DNA of 47,663 nucleotides from JAWXUE01 sp044432925 (lineage in GTDB: Bacteria > Bacillota_I > Bacilli_A > Acholeplasmatales > Anaeroplasmataceae). Below are positions 1 to 8,327 of the stretch, piece by piece; positions within the stretch are counted from its first letter, which is position 1; every line of letters begins with the position of its first letter. The stretch is taken from assembly GCA_044432925.1 (NCBI GenBank), contig JAWXUE010000007.1, positions 1 through 47,663 on the forward strand. Reading direction: 5' to 3'. The notes below the pieces were generated by a model, which saw nothing but the letters and a program-made list of their open reading frames with translations, had not been told where the DNA came from and made no database searches. Both the position numbers and the translations under genes were made by a program.

Positions 1-1092
1 GGTTTAACAGGTCCCACTGGACCTCAAGGGGTTACAGGTCCTACTGGATTGACTGGTGCTACAGGTGCTAAGGGAGATGTTGGGGCTACCGGACAAAAAG
101 GGGATACTGGTTCTCAAGGTATGAAAGGTGAAACTGGGGCTACTGGTTTACAAGGTATTCAAGGTGTTGCTGGAGAGCCAGGTCCTCAAGGTGTTGCTGG
201 TCCAACAGGTGAAACAGGACCTACTGGACCTACTGGGGCTACTGGACCAAAAGGTGATACTGGAGAAATTGGACCACAAGGACCTATAGGATTAACTGGG
301 CCTCAAGGTATTCAAGGTCTAACTGGGCCTCAAGGACTACAAGGAGTTACGGGTCCTACTGGTTTAACTGGAGCAACAGGGCCTCAAGGGGTTCAAGGTG
401 TAAAAGGTGATACTGGATGTGGTTTAGTAGGTGAAACTGGGGCTACTGGAGCTACAGGTCCTGCAGGTCCTGCTGGATCTTGTTGTGATCATACTTGTAC
501 AAATACTTTAGATGAATTATTTACAAGTATATCATTACAACAAAATACTATTTTAGGAGGATTACCTTATGAAGGAAATGAAAACTTAGCAGATGCTGTA
601 ATAGATTTCTATGATACTTCTTCTTTAAATGGTACAGATAATACTCATTTAATAGATGTTATTATTCCTACTATTCAAGATAATACTTCTTTATATAGTT
701 TAATATCTAATACACAAGATGAAGTAGTTATTAAACATATAGCTCAATTATGTAAAAGTATTGGAGTATTTGCTGATGAATCAACTTTAATAGGTGAATA
801 TTTAAGAGACTTAACATTACCTTCTTATGTAGATGATTCTACTTGTGAGAAAACAATTGATTTATATAATTTCTTATTTAACTTAATTACTTATCACACA
901 TGTGATTCTATTAGTTTAGCTGTAGATGATAATCCTAATTTAGTTAGATTTCAAAATGTAACACCCTTAGAAGTGTCACAAGGTTTATTTAAATTTAGTT
1001 TTATAAATACTGAAGGAGAAACTAAAATAGGTATTGTATCTATTTGTAATATAACAAGAATATGGTATAGTTGTGAGGAAACAACTGAATAA
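1..1092 (+). CDS. Collagen-like surface/exosporium protein, 5' end cut by the window
   Basis: The reading frame is already open at base 1, so the start lies outside the window. The first ~155 visible residues are uninterrupted Gly-X-Y triplets rich in GPT, GAT and GPQ, which is the collagen-like repeat of BclA-type spore or surface glycoproteins. A Cys-containing junction (SCCDHTC) leads to a ~200-residue non-repetitive C-terminal domain rich in Asp, Asn and Thr that probably trimerises the fibre. BclA-type proteins form the hair-like nap of the exosporium; spoIIE and yunB elsewhere in the window fit a spore former. The base composition of the repeat part is visibly more G-rich than its surroundings, as Gly-Pro coding demands. 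A strong hairpin follows the stop codon. The last ~110 bases recur near 8143. I am sure of the collagen repeat and less sure of spore rather than vegetative location. Confidence 0.88.
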   Translation, partial: GLTGPTGPQGVTGPTGLTGATGAKGDVGATGQKGDTGSQGMKGETGATGLQGIQGVAGEPGPQGVAGPTGETGPTGPTGATGPKGDTGEIGPQGPIGLTGPQGIQGLTGPQGLQGVTGPTGLTGATGPQGVQGVKGDTGCGLVGETGATGATGPAGPAGSCCDHTCTNTLDELFTSISLQQNTILGGLPYEGNENLADAVIDFYDTSSLNGTDNTHLIDVIIPTIQDNTSLYSLISNTQDEVVIKHIAQLCKSIGVFADESTLIGEYLRDLTLPSYVDDSTCEKTIDLYNFLFNLITYHTCDSISLAVDDNPNLVRFQNVTPLEVSQGLFKFSFINTEGETKIGIVSICNITRIWYSCEETTE

Positions 1093-1094
1093 CA

Positions 1095-1130
1095 AATAAC
1101 CCTTAGATAATGGCTTATCTAAGGGTTATT
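1095..1130. terminator. Bidirectional hairpin terminator
   Basis: A perfect 16-bp stem (1095-1110 with 1115-1130, arms AATAACCCTTAGATAA and its complement) with a TGGC loop lies between two convergent units. It can end both the collagen gene and, on the other strand, the heme-uptake operon. Its core resembles hairpins near 8220, 13405 and 47581. Confidence 0.8.
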
Positions 1131-1151
1131 ATTATTTTTGAAGTAAATTAG

Positions 1152-1928
1152 TTATATTAAATTGTATATTGGAATGAAATGTTTAACTCCTGATGAATCA
1201 GTTAAAATTTCACTATTTACATTGTAAATTTCTTTTATAATATCTTTAGTTATCACATCTTTTGCAGGACCAAATTCTTTAATCTCCCCATCTTTCATTA
1301 TGATAATATTATCACTATATAATAGTGCTTGATTTACATCATGAAGCACCATAATAACAGTGATTTTCTTTTCTAAATTAATTTTTTTTAAAATATTCAA
1401 TACTTCTTGTTGATAATACATATCTAAAAAAGATGTTGGTTCATCTAGAAATAATATTGAAGGTTCTTGACATAATGCTAGTGCAATATATACTCTTTGT
1501 CTTTCTCCACCACTCATATTACAAATTTTTTTATTTTTAAAATCAGTTAATGCAGTTCGTTCTAATGCATTATTAATAATTTCGTAATCTTCATCATTTA
1601 ATAAACTAAAATTACTTTTATGAGGAACTCTACCATATGAAACTAAACTCTCAACAGTTATATCATTGATACTATCATTTATTTGATATACAGAAGCTAC
1701 TTCTTTCGCAAACTCTTTACCTTTATATTTATTAATTTCCTTATTATTTAAATAAATAACTCCGGATGTACTTTTATACTGTTTACAAAGAAGATTTAAT
1801 AATGTCGTTTTACCACAACCATTTGGTCCTATTATTGAAGTTATTTCATTTTTATTAAAAGTAAAACTTTGATTTTTTATAATTAAATTTTTATTATCAT
1901 AACTAAATTCAATATCTTTAAATTCCAT
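1152..1928 (-). CDS. ABC transporter ATP-binding protein, heme/siderophore (FecE/FepC) type
   Basis: This 258-aa ATPase energises import of an iron complex, here most likely heme, through the permease encoded just upstream. Walker A (GPNGCGKTT, about residues 34-42), the signature MSGGERQRV (about 138-146), Walker B (ILFLDEPTS) and the H-loop (VLHDVNQA) are all present. The length and the DVNQA ending of the H-loop region are typical of FecE/FhuC/BtuD proteins. The gene overlaps the permease gene by 11 bases and is the last gene of the operon. The start has a clear AAGGAG site. Substrate assignment rests on the IsdE-like receptor and surface proteins of the same operon. Confidence 0.88.
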   Translation of the reverse strand: MEFKDIEFSYDNKNLIIKNQSFTFNKNEITSIIGPNGCGKTTLLNLLCKQYKSTSGVIYLNNKEINKYKGKEFAKEVASVYQINDSINDITVESLVSYGRVPHKSNFSLLNDEDYEIINNALERTALTDFKNKKICNMSGGERQRVYIALALCQEPSILFLDEPTSFLDMYYQQEVLNILKKINLEKKITVIMVLHDVNQALLYSDNIIIMKDGEIKEFGPAKDVITKDIIKEIYNVNSEILTDSSGVKHFIPIYNLI

Positions 1929-2910
1929 TCTTAAAACTCCTTTTCAATAGAATAATAAAAATTACACCACCAAACAAACTTGTTATCATTCCAACAGGCA
2001 TACTAAATGGATCATTTATAATACATCTACCAACAAAATCACCAAATAGTACAAATATACCACCAAGTAATCCAGACATTATTATTTGATTAAAATAATT
2101 TTTATTTAAAAGTTTCTTAGCAAGTATTGGTGCAAGAAGTCCTATGAATGCTGTTATACCAACCATTTTAGTTGCAATACTAACAAAAAAGATAGAAAGT
2201 CCGATTAATAAACATTTATATAAATTAACTTTAACACCAAGACCAGTTGCAACCTTATCACCAAGTGCTAATACATTACACTTTGGAGCTAATAATATTG
2301 CAAATACTACACCAATAACAGTTAATATTACAGTAGAATAAACTTCTTCGATACTAGGTATAGATAAACTTCCGATTAATGTCATAAGTTTAGCTGATGC
2401 ATTTAATCCAGTCATCATTATTAGCGTTAATATTATTAATAAAATAAAAGTGTTGAATGCTATACCGACTAATAGAATTCTATTTGATTTAAGTCCATTA
2501 TCCCAACTTAAAAATAATATCAATGCAAATACTAACACTCCAACAATAAACGCTAGTATAGGAGAAATTATTAATAATCCTGCAGGTAAAATCATACCAC
2601 ATATTAGATGTACTAAAAAGGTTGATGAACTTACTCCAATTATACTTGGTTCAGCTAGATTACTTTTTGTTACAACTTGAAGCAATACACCAGATATCCC
2701 AAGTGCTGCACCAACGCAAACTGCAACAATAGTTCTTGGTGCTCTTATTGCAACAAACATATTTACTATTTGATTATCTTTCGTGAAAATTCCAACTAGA
2801 ACTTCAATAAATGATGCTTTAGAATTAGATTCACCTATTGTAATCGATGTTAACATCAATAGTAATAACATCAATATGACAATTGTAAATACAATAATAT
2901 TCCTTTTCAA
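1918..2910 (-). CDS. FecCD-family ABC permease, probable heme permease
   Basis: A 330-aa integral membrane protein with about nine to ten hydrophobic segments. It has the FecCD hallmarks: the N-terminal RAPRTIVAVCVGAALGISGVLLQ stretch (about 55-77), the central GLGVKVNLY region, and LAPILAKKLL followed by GDFVGRCI near the C terminus, which form the coupling and pore regions of BtuC-type importers. It would form a homodimer in the membrane and pass the ligand from the lipoprotein receptor to the cytoplasm. The start is TTG at 2910, seven bases behind AAGGTGG. It lies 16 bases after the receptor gene and overlaps the ATPase gene. It corresponds to IsdF in the staphylococcal Isd system, though FecCD permeases alone do not reveal the substrate. 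Confidence 0.87.
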   Translation of the reverse strand: MKRNIIVFTIVILMLLLLMLTSITIGESNSKASFIEVLVGIFTKDNQIVNMFVAIRAPRTIVAVCVGAALGISGVLLQVVTKSNLAEPSIIGVSSSTFLVHLICGMILPAGLLIISPILAFIVGVLVFALILFLSWDNGLKSNRILLVGIAFNTFILLIILTLIMMTGLNASAKLMTLIGSLSIPSIEEVYSTVILTVIGVVFAILLAPKCNVLALGDKVATGLGVKVNLYKCLLIGLSIFFVSIATKMVGITAFIGLLAPILAKKLLNKNYFNQIIMSGLLGGIFVLFGDFVGRCIINDPFSMPVGMITSLFGGVIFIILLKRSFKNGI

Positions 2911-2926
2911 ACAATAACACCACCTT

Positions 2927-3841
2927 CTATGATACTAATCCATCGTTATAATATGGATTTACGTTGCCATTAAATATATCTAATACATATTGCATACTCT
3001 CAACATAATCAAATGTTGCAATTACATTTACAACATCACTTGGCAAATAATATATTTTATTGTTTTTAGCTGCATTGAAATAACTATATGGTAATGTTTC
3101 CCATATAGTATCATACATAGCAAAAACCTCATCCGGATATCCATGTGCTATACAAAATATAAAATCAGGTTCTTCATTGTATAGAGGCTCCCAATCATTA
3201 GGCTTATACATACCTCTTTTATCTGAAGGATATGCGCTACTACCTACATTCGTTGCACCTAAATATTCAATTAAACTACCGCCAAACATGAAATTAGTTT
3301 GAACAGATATACTATCACTTGCAGAACCCATTGGCGCACCAAATAAAACTAAAACTTTAGGAATATAATCTAGTGAATTAACTTGTGATATTATATCATC
3401 CTCTCCAGATTCTAATCGTATAATAAGTTGTTTAGCAACATCTTCCTTATCAAAATAAACTCCTAGTTCCATAATAGATTCTTTTAAATTACTAATACTA
3501 TCATAATTTAGAAACAATGTATTTATACCTAAATTTTTTAATGGTTTTTCAACATTACCGAAAGCTTCCTCCGTTGAATTACTCATTATTACAACACTAG
3601 GATCTAAAAGATATATTTCTTCATTATTTAAACCCATTGCATTTCCAATTTTTGGAATATCAGAATATTTTTCATCTACTTCACTTGCATTATCTGGGAC
3701 ACCAACTACATCAATATCAAATTCCATCATAATATTCAAACTTACTGTATCACCAACAATAACTCTATTTTCTGATTGACTTAATTTAGTACAACCGACT
3801 AATGTTGCTACTAATACACTTATTAAAATTAATTTTTTCAT
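2927..3841 (-). CDS. IsdE-like heme-binding lipoprotein of the ABC transporter
   Basis: This 304-aa protein is the membrane-anchored receptor of the importer. A signal peptide ends in a lipobox (LVGC, Cys17). The body is a TroA/FepB-type two-lobe binding protein. It matches staphylococcal IsdE in several diagnostic places: PKIGNAM near residue 69, PKVLVLFGAP near 161, CIAHGYPDEVFAMYD near 230 and FNAAKNNKIYYL near 258. In IsdE the heme iron is held by a Met and a His; the equivalent residues here appear to be Met69 (GNAM) and His233 (AHG). I therefore call heme rather than siderophore as the ligand, from remembered family sequence and not from a search. It overlaps the upstream surface-protein gene by four bases, so the two are probably translationally coupled. 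Confidence 0.82.
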   Translation of the reverse strand: MKKLILISVLVATLVGCTKLSQSENRVIVGDTVSLNIMMEFDIDVVGVPDNASEVDEKYSDIPKIGNAMGLNNEEIYLLDPSVVIMSNSTEEAFGNVEKPLKNLGINTLFLNYDSISNLKESIMELGVYFDKEDVAKQLIIRLESGEDDIISQVNSLDYIPKVLVLFGAPMGSASDSISVQTNFMFGGSLIEYLGATNVGSSAYPSDKRGMYKPNDWEPLYNEEPDFIFCIAHGYPDEVFAMYDTIWETLPYSYFNAAKNNKIYYLPSDVVNVIATFDYVESMQYVLDIFNGNVNPYYNDGLVS

Positions 3842-5712
3842 TTTTTTCTCCTTAATACAATTCCAACAATTACACTAACTAAAATTACTGATATAGAAGA
3901 TACTAATAAAACATTATAATTAGAAGACTCTTCTACAATAATGTATACACCAATCTCATTTGTATTAAAAGAAAATAAATTCCCTTCTAAAACACCATCA
4001 ACCTTCGTTAGATTTCCATCACTATAGAAATACACACTTGTTTTTTTAGTGTCAAACGTTGCTTTAAATGTAATTGTAACACTCACGTTTTCATCTAGTG
4101 AAACATCTTCATTTAAATTATTTTTAATACTTATAGATAAAACATTATATAAATCACCGTATTTTTCAGCTATTTTATTAATATTATCATCATTAATTAC
4201 ACTAACACTTAATGTATTTAATGAATGATTGTTACTATCAAAAGTTAATTTAGTTCCAGTAAATGAATCATATAAAATAGATTGTTCAATATCATCAGAT
4301 GAACCACTTTCAATTACTTCTATATTTTGATAATAATAAGAATAACTATTATTTCCTAGAGAAGTTTTATAACTACTACTAGAAGCTTTGTAAACTATAG
4401 TATATTTTCCTATAAATTCTAGATTGATTGTATTATCACTTATACTTATAATATCGTCATTGTAATAAACATATTTTTCAATTAAACAATCCTCTTCACC
4501 AATCTTTGCTGTAGCGTTAGGTAATACGAAATTTGCATTTTGATTTCTAACAATTGTTTCTTGTCCTAAGTATGAAATAGTAGGCATGAATAAAGCAGGG
4601 TATTCTTCAATATCATAAACATCATTTGTCGAATAAGCATTTTCTAAATCTAAAATTAAAGAAAAATTAACATCCCTCGACATTGGAATAATATACATGC
4701 TTACATCAAGTGGTTCTGTAATTGATACTTCATCAAATGTAAAAACATATTCTCTAATTAAACTTGAACCAACATATTGCTCTTGGTACACAAAATTACC
4801 AATGCTTTTTCCATTATTTTTAATTTCTAAACCAACCATATATTGTCCTGATAATTGAGTTAAATGAACATAATAAAAACCATTCATTTTTTCTATTTGC
4901 ACCATTGCATCACAAGATGATCCAACCATCCCAACTCCAGTGTCACTTGTATTAGTAATTTCGTATGTTGTTTCAAAGACACCATCACTAGAGTAAAGTG
5001 GATTTTCTCTTTCAGAATACACATAAAATTCAGTTGATAAAGAATAGCTTCCATCGATTATCATCTGACCATCTTCCTCAATAGTATCTTGTGTTTCAAA
5101 ATCTAAAATGTATTTACCTACTTTTGTAGGAACAAACGAATCATTATTGGTTTCGATATTACTTTGATTTCCAAACTCATCAACAAAAGTGATTGTTCTT
5201 GTAGTTGTAACATCAATCCACTTATTTTGCATAGCATTAATTCTATAGTAATAGCTTGATGTACAAGAAGGAAACTTTACTTCCTCATTTAGAAATACAA
5301 CTTTTTGTTCATTGTTAATAGACATTTGTAATCCGTTGAAAATTGTATATTCAACCTCAGAAGACATTGCTTTGTAATTAACTTTATACATTGCTGTTTT
5401 ATAGTTATCATCACCAGTTACGTCACCTAATTTCAAAACATTATCAGTAGGCATATCAATCTCAGTCCAACCACCACTACCTAGGTAGGTAATTGTTGTA
5501 ACTACATCAACATGTTCTCCATTTAATGTAGCTTCAGCCTCAGGAATATTAATAATACTATTGTATCCTCTTGTTATAACTTCAGCAGCACCGTCATCTG
5601 AAAAAGCACTTAATAACGTGATTATTGGCTTTTCCTCAGTTGCAACACTTAATGTATTAAGAGTTGCTGTAGCACTAAACATTGAAAGTATAATTAGTAA
5701 AAAATATTTCAT
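3838..5712 (-). CDS. Cell-surface protein with NEAT/Shp-like heme-binding domain and C-terminal membrane anchor
   Basis: A 624-aa exported protein with an N-terminal signal peptide and a single C-terminal membrane helix followed by LRRKK, without a sortase LPXTG motif. Around residues 238-350 it has the outline of a NEAT/Shp immunoglobulin-like heme-binding domain: an opening DGVFETTYEI strand, a helix segment GVGMVGSSCDAM, a strand pair NGFYYVHLTQ, then REYVFTFDEV and MYIIPMSRDVNFSLILDL. The Met-rich ends recall the bis-Met heme site of streptococcal Shp. The remaining domains look like Ig-type beta folds. It would hand heme to the IsdE-like receptor, whose gene it overlaps by four bases. 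The NEAT/Shp call is by eye; confidence is moderate. Confidence 0.6.
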   Translation of the reverse strand: MKYFLLIILSMFSATATLNTLSVATEEKPIITLLSAFSDDGAAEVITRGYNSIINIPEAEATLNGEHVDVVTTITYLGSGGWTEIDMPTDNVLKLGDVTGDDNYKTAMYKVNYKAMSSEVEYTIFNGLQMSINNEQKVVFLNEEVKFPSCTSSYYYRINAMQNKWIDVTTTRTITFVDEFGNQSNIETNNDSFVPTKVGKYILDFETQDTIEEDGQMIIDGSYSLSTEFYVYSERENPLYSSDGVFETTYEITNTSDTGVGMVGSSCDAMVQIEKMNGFYYVHLTQLSGQYMVGLEIKNNGKSIGNFVYQEQYVGSSLIREYVFTFDEVSITEPLDVSMYIIPMSRDVNFSLILDLENAYSTNDVYDIEEYPALFMPTISYLGQETIVRNQNANFVLPNATAKIGEEDCLIEKYVYYNDDIISISDNTINLEFIGKYTIVYKASSSSYKTSLGNNSYSYYYQNIEVIESGSSDDIEQSILYDSFTGTKLTFDSNNHSLNTLSVSVINDDNINKIAEKYGDLYNVLSISIKNNLNEDVSLDENVSVTITFKATFDTKKTSVYFYSDGNLTKVDGVLEGNLFSFNTNEIGVYIIVEESSNYNVLLVSSISVILVSVIVGIVLRRKK

Positions 5713-5730
5713 AAAATCCTCCTACAATTA

Positions 5731-5756
5731 AAAAGAAGTATAAAAATACTTCTTTT
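5731..5756 (-). terminator. Intergenic hairpin inside the heme operon (attenuator or processing site)
   Basis: A 10-bp perfect stem (5731-5740 with 5747-5756, arm AAAAGAAGTA) lies between the two surface-protein genes. On the minus strand it is followed by TTTTTAATTG, so it may lower expression of the downstream transporter relative to the first lipoprotein. Confidence 0.5.
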
Positions 5757-5765
5757 TTGTAATAA

Positions 5766-7862
5766 TTATAATGTAAAGCTAAATGACATTGCAATCCCTC
5801 TAGTAACAAGCATTGACTCACCAACACTTGCAGTAAATTCGAATACATAATCACCAGCTACATAATTAGGATTAGGACTATTAGGTGTTGGTTTAGACAT
5901 ATCAACATTATAACTTGGGTTGTAAATATTTGTATATCCAAAATGTTGTACACCATTTGCTTTCAACGTATAGAAATAGCTATATAATCTTGATAGATTA
6001 TTAGGATCTAATCCTGATAGACATAGCATTACAAAACCACCATCTTCAATCGCTTCATCATAGAATGATTGATTCGCATCACCTAAAGCAATATTTTTAA
6101 CACTATTTATATTAAATGATGTTGTAATTACATCAATAGTTGTACTTCCGTTTGTTTTATATTCTGTAAAAGCATTCATATTTACAAAATTTAAATAATG
6201 TCCATTTTCAGTAATATCATCTGAAAGATAAATTACTACTTTTGTGTTAAAATCAACACCAGTATCTGTAATTGTTGTTTCAACAATTGTTCTAATATCT
6301 AATAAATTTTCAACATCAAAACCAGTATCAGAATTGATATCCATACTATAAGCAATAATTACATCTGTTGCATTACCCTTATGATTCGTTTCTAATGCGT
6401 TAAAGTCTTCTATATAAACCTTTTCGTTAGAGTCCCAAGTACCAAAAGTATATGAGTATTCCATTTCAAATTCTAATTCTTCACCAATAAATGTTTGATT
6501 TTCTAGAGCATAAGGTAAAGAATCAACTTTTACAATTGTATTTTCATTAATATCTAAAACCATATTTTGTGCTCCAGAATTCATTGATAACATTACTCCA
6601 GTTACAGCAACATCCATTAAATAATCGTCATGGATACTATCTAAAGTAAAGCTCATATATCTTGAGTACATAGTACCATCAAATGTTTTTGAATTAGAGT
6701 TTGAATATGTCATTTCAAAATCAACATAATCATTTGTAATACCTTCATAATAAGTTGCAGCACCCATATCAAATTTTCTAAGATTCATTAAAGCCATTGT
6801 TGCAGTTGATGCATATTCATTTAATGCTGCATCTGTTGCAGTTAAGTAATTTTGAGAAATAGCATTTTCTTTATGCATTACCATTTTCCCATCTAAAACT
6901 TCAATATATGCGTATCCTGAATTGAATTGATCTGCCATAGATGCTGAATCAACACTATATGCTTTTGCTATTTTAGCATCTACTTTATAAATACCATCTT
7001 CTAAAACATCAGTATTAGAAACATCGATAAATTCAGATTCAACTGATTTAAAATTGATTTTTACGTTTAAATATCCAAAATGTTCTCCACTTACAGAATT
7101 ACCATTTCCACCATTTAATTTTAAATTGACTTCATAATTACTATCAAGTTCAACTCTATAAGGATTTATAGCCGTATTGTATGTTGGGTTATCAGAAGAA
7201 ATAGATGTCCCTTGTAAATAGCCACTTACTATTAAAGGCTCATCATAACTAGTTAACTCTACACTTGAAGTCGTAGTATTTGCTGTAGTTAAAAAGCTAA
7301 CTGTAGATCTTGAAACTGCAAATTCTAAATACGGTACACCATTGATGAATTTAACACAAAGTCCACCCCAATTATTTATAGATAAATCATTGATATCATC
7401 AACAAATGATTCATACGAAGTATTGTATTGATCTAAATCATTTTGATCTATTGTACCATTTTCATATGATTCACCAGCTTCTGGCATAACAATAGATGTA
7501 ACTAATTCCACTTCATATGTTCCATTAGTTTCACCAACTAATTCCCATTTAGCATATAAAGTTCGATCAACCTTTTCTACACTTGAGCTATAAGCAGTTA
7601 AAAGTCCAGATTCTAAATACCATCCAGCAAATACATAACCAGCCTTAGTTGATGCTGGTAAATTTATTTCATCATTCGAATCTAAAGTAATAGAGTCAAC
7701 ACTAGATCCTCCATTTGTATCAAAAGTAATAGTATAACTTACTTCTTCATTCGGTGTTACTGTTTCATCTCCATGATTGTCATTAGTAGATTCGCCGCTG
7801 CCACATCCTACTAATGATGCACCGATCATTATTGTCATTATTAAACTTATTATTTTTTTCAT
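5766..7862 (-). CDS. Lipoprotein with Listeria-Bacteroides repeat and NEAT/Shp-like domains, heme capture
   Basis: First gene of the heme operon, 698 aa. A signal peptide ends in lipobox LVGC (Cys20). Residues ~43-111 form one InlB B-type (Listeria-Bacteroides, Flg_new) repeat with FDTNGG, GYVFAGWY and LYAKW motifs. Then follow beta-rich domains beginning NGTYEVEL and EDGIYKVDAK. The second (about 285-455) resembles a NEAT domain: DGIYKVDAKI, a SASMADQF helix, YAYIEVLDGKM, then SRYMSFTLDSI and VMLSMNSGAQNMVLDI. Its last strand aligns with the MYIIPM strand of the next gene's product. It is inferred to collect heme at the cell surface without sortase anchoring. Two operator palindromes and a good promoter precede it. 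The lipoprotein and repeat calls are firm and the heme-binding domain call is probable. Confidence 0.65.
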   Translation of the reverse strand: MKKIISLIMTIMIGASLVGCGSGESTNDNHGDETVTPNEEVSYTITFDTNGGSSVDSITLDSNDEINLPASTKAGYVFAGWYLESGLLTAYSSSVEKVDRTLYAKWELVGETNGTYEVELVTSIVMPEAGESYENGTIDQNDLDQYNTSYESFVDDINDLSINNWGGLCVKFINGVPYLEFAVSRSTVSFLTTANTTTSSVELTSYDEPLIVSGYLQGTSISSDNPTYNTAINPYRVELDSNYEVNLKLNGGNGNSVSGEHFGYLNVKINFKSVESEFIDVSNTDVLEDGIYKVDAKIAKAYSVDSASMADQFNSGYAYIEVLDGKMVMHKENAISQNYLTATDAALNEYASTATMALMNLRKFDMGAATYYEGITNDYVDFEMTYSNSNSKTFDGTMYSRYMSFTLDSIHDDYLMDVAVTGVMLSMNSGAQNMVLDINENTIVKVDSLPYALENQTFIGEELEFEMEYSYTFGTWDSNEKVYIEDFNALETNHKGNATDVIIAYSMDINSDTGFDVENLLDIRTIVETTITDTGVDFNTKVVIYLSDDITENGHYLNFVNMNAFTEYKTNGSTTIDVITTSFNINSVKNIALGDANQSFYDEAIEDGGFVMLCLSGLDPNNLSRLYSYFYTLKANGVQHFGYTNIYNPSYNVDMSKPTPNSPNPNYVAGDYVFEFTASVGESMLVTRGIAMSFSFTL

Positions 7863-7877
7863 TTCACTTACCCTTTC

Positions 7878-7893
7878 GTAAGCATTCGCTTAC
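7878..7893. promoter_or_regulatory. Operator site A of the heme operon
   Basis: Perfect palindrome GTAAGC-ATTC-GCTTAC in the 5' leader, centred 34 bases from site B. It is the same motif as in front of the flavodoxin and ZIP genes. Confidence 0.72.
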
Positions 7894-7910
7894 TTCCAAT
7901 CAAAAAATTT

Positions 7911-7928
7911 AGTAAGCACTTGCTTACT
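7911..7928. promoter_or_regulatory. Operator site B of the heme operon
   Basis: Perfect palindrome AGTAAGC-ACTT-GCTTACT. Its centre lies about 15 bases downstream of the -10 box on the minus strand, so a bound repressor would cover the transcription start. The spacing matches the flavodoxin and ZIP promoters. Confidence 0.78.
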
Positions 7929-7934
7929 TGGTAA

Positions 7935-7963
7935 ATTTTAGCATATGTTTTTTTATTTGTCAA
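7935..7963 (-). promoter_or_regulatory. Sigma-A-type promoter of the heme operon
   Basis: On the minus strand TTGACA (7958-7963), a 17-base spacer and TAAAAT (7935-7940) form a near-consensus promoter directly upstream of operator site B. Confidence 0.75.
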
Positions 7964-8096
7964 TTAATTTGATAACATTAAATAATTTCACATTGACGAA
8001 ATGAATGAAAGATATTCAATGAGCAAATATCACTAAAGACCTCAAGTAGTACAAAGTCTCCATAAGATAATGAAAACTAAGTTTTTTAATATTTAT
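7964..8096. other. Intergenic stretch without recognised gene
   Basis: The gene-free interval 7863-8327 holds the operators, the promoter, the pseudogene and its hairpin. In the remaining ~130 bases I see no ORF, RNA or repeat; it is A+T-rich and may be further decayed collagen-gene sequence. Confidence 0.5.
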
Positions 8097-8218
8097 CACA
8101 CTTTGAAGTATAACAAAATTTAAGTATTATAAATACTTAATAGAAACTAAAGTAGGTATTGTATCTATTTGTAATATAACAAGAATATGGTATAGTTGTG
8201 AGAAAACAACTGAATAAC
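8097..8218 (+). pseudogene. Decayed 3' end of a second collagen-like gene
   Basis: From 8143 to the TAA at 8215 the sequence is almost identical to the end of the collagen-like gene at 1018-1092 and would read ETKVGIVSICNITRIWYSC and so on. The match runs on into the terminator (8143-8255 against 1018-1130, three mismatches in 113 bases). Upstream to about 8097 weak similarity remains, with an in-frame TGA at 8104 and no collagen repeats. It is a gene remnant. Confidence 0.82.
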
Positions 8219-8219
8219 A

Positions 8220-8266
8220 AATAACACTTAGATAATGGCTTATCTAAGGGTTATTTAAGTGTTATT
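8220..8266. terminator. Hairpin terminator left behind the collagen pseudogene
   Basis: The inner arms TTAGATAA/TTATCTAA are copied from the 1095-1130 terminator. The base change C to A in the left arm (AATAACACTTA) is matched by a second, outer right arm TAAGTGTTATT at 8256-8266, so an extended alternative stem can form. It can also end the DUF4143 ATPase transcript coming from the right. Confidence 0.6.
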
Positions 8267-8327
8267 TAAAGTACTTACATTTCATTTTACAAATATTTAT
8301 TCTAAAGTTAATCTTCTAATATAACTT

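Noticed and set aside
1..480. Collagen repeat region as a CRISPR or DNA tandem array
   Set aside because: The periodicity is 9 bases at codon level (Gly-X-Y) with synonymous variation, not direct repeats with spacers.
1152..7862. Heme operon as a mobile genetic element
   Set aside because: The flanking direct repeats are collagen-gene ends, and no integrase, transposase or att-like site was seen inside.
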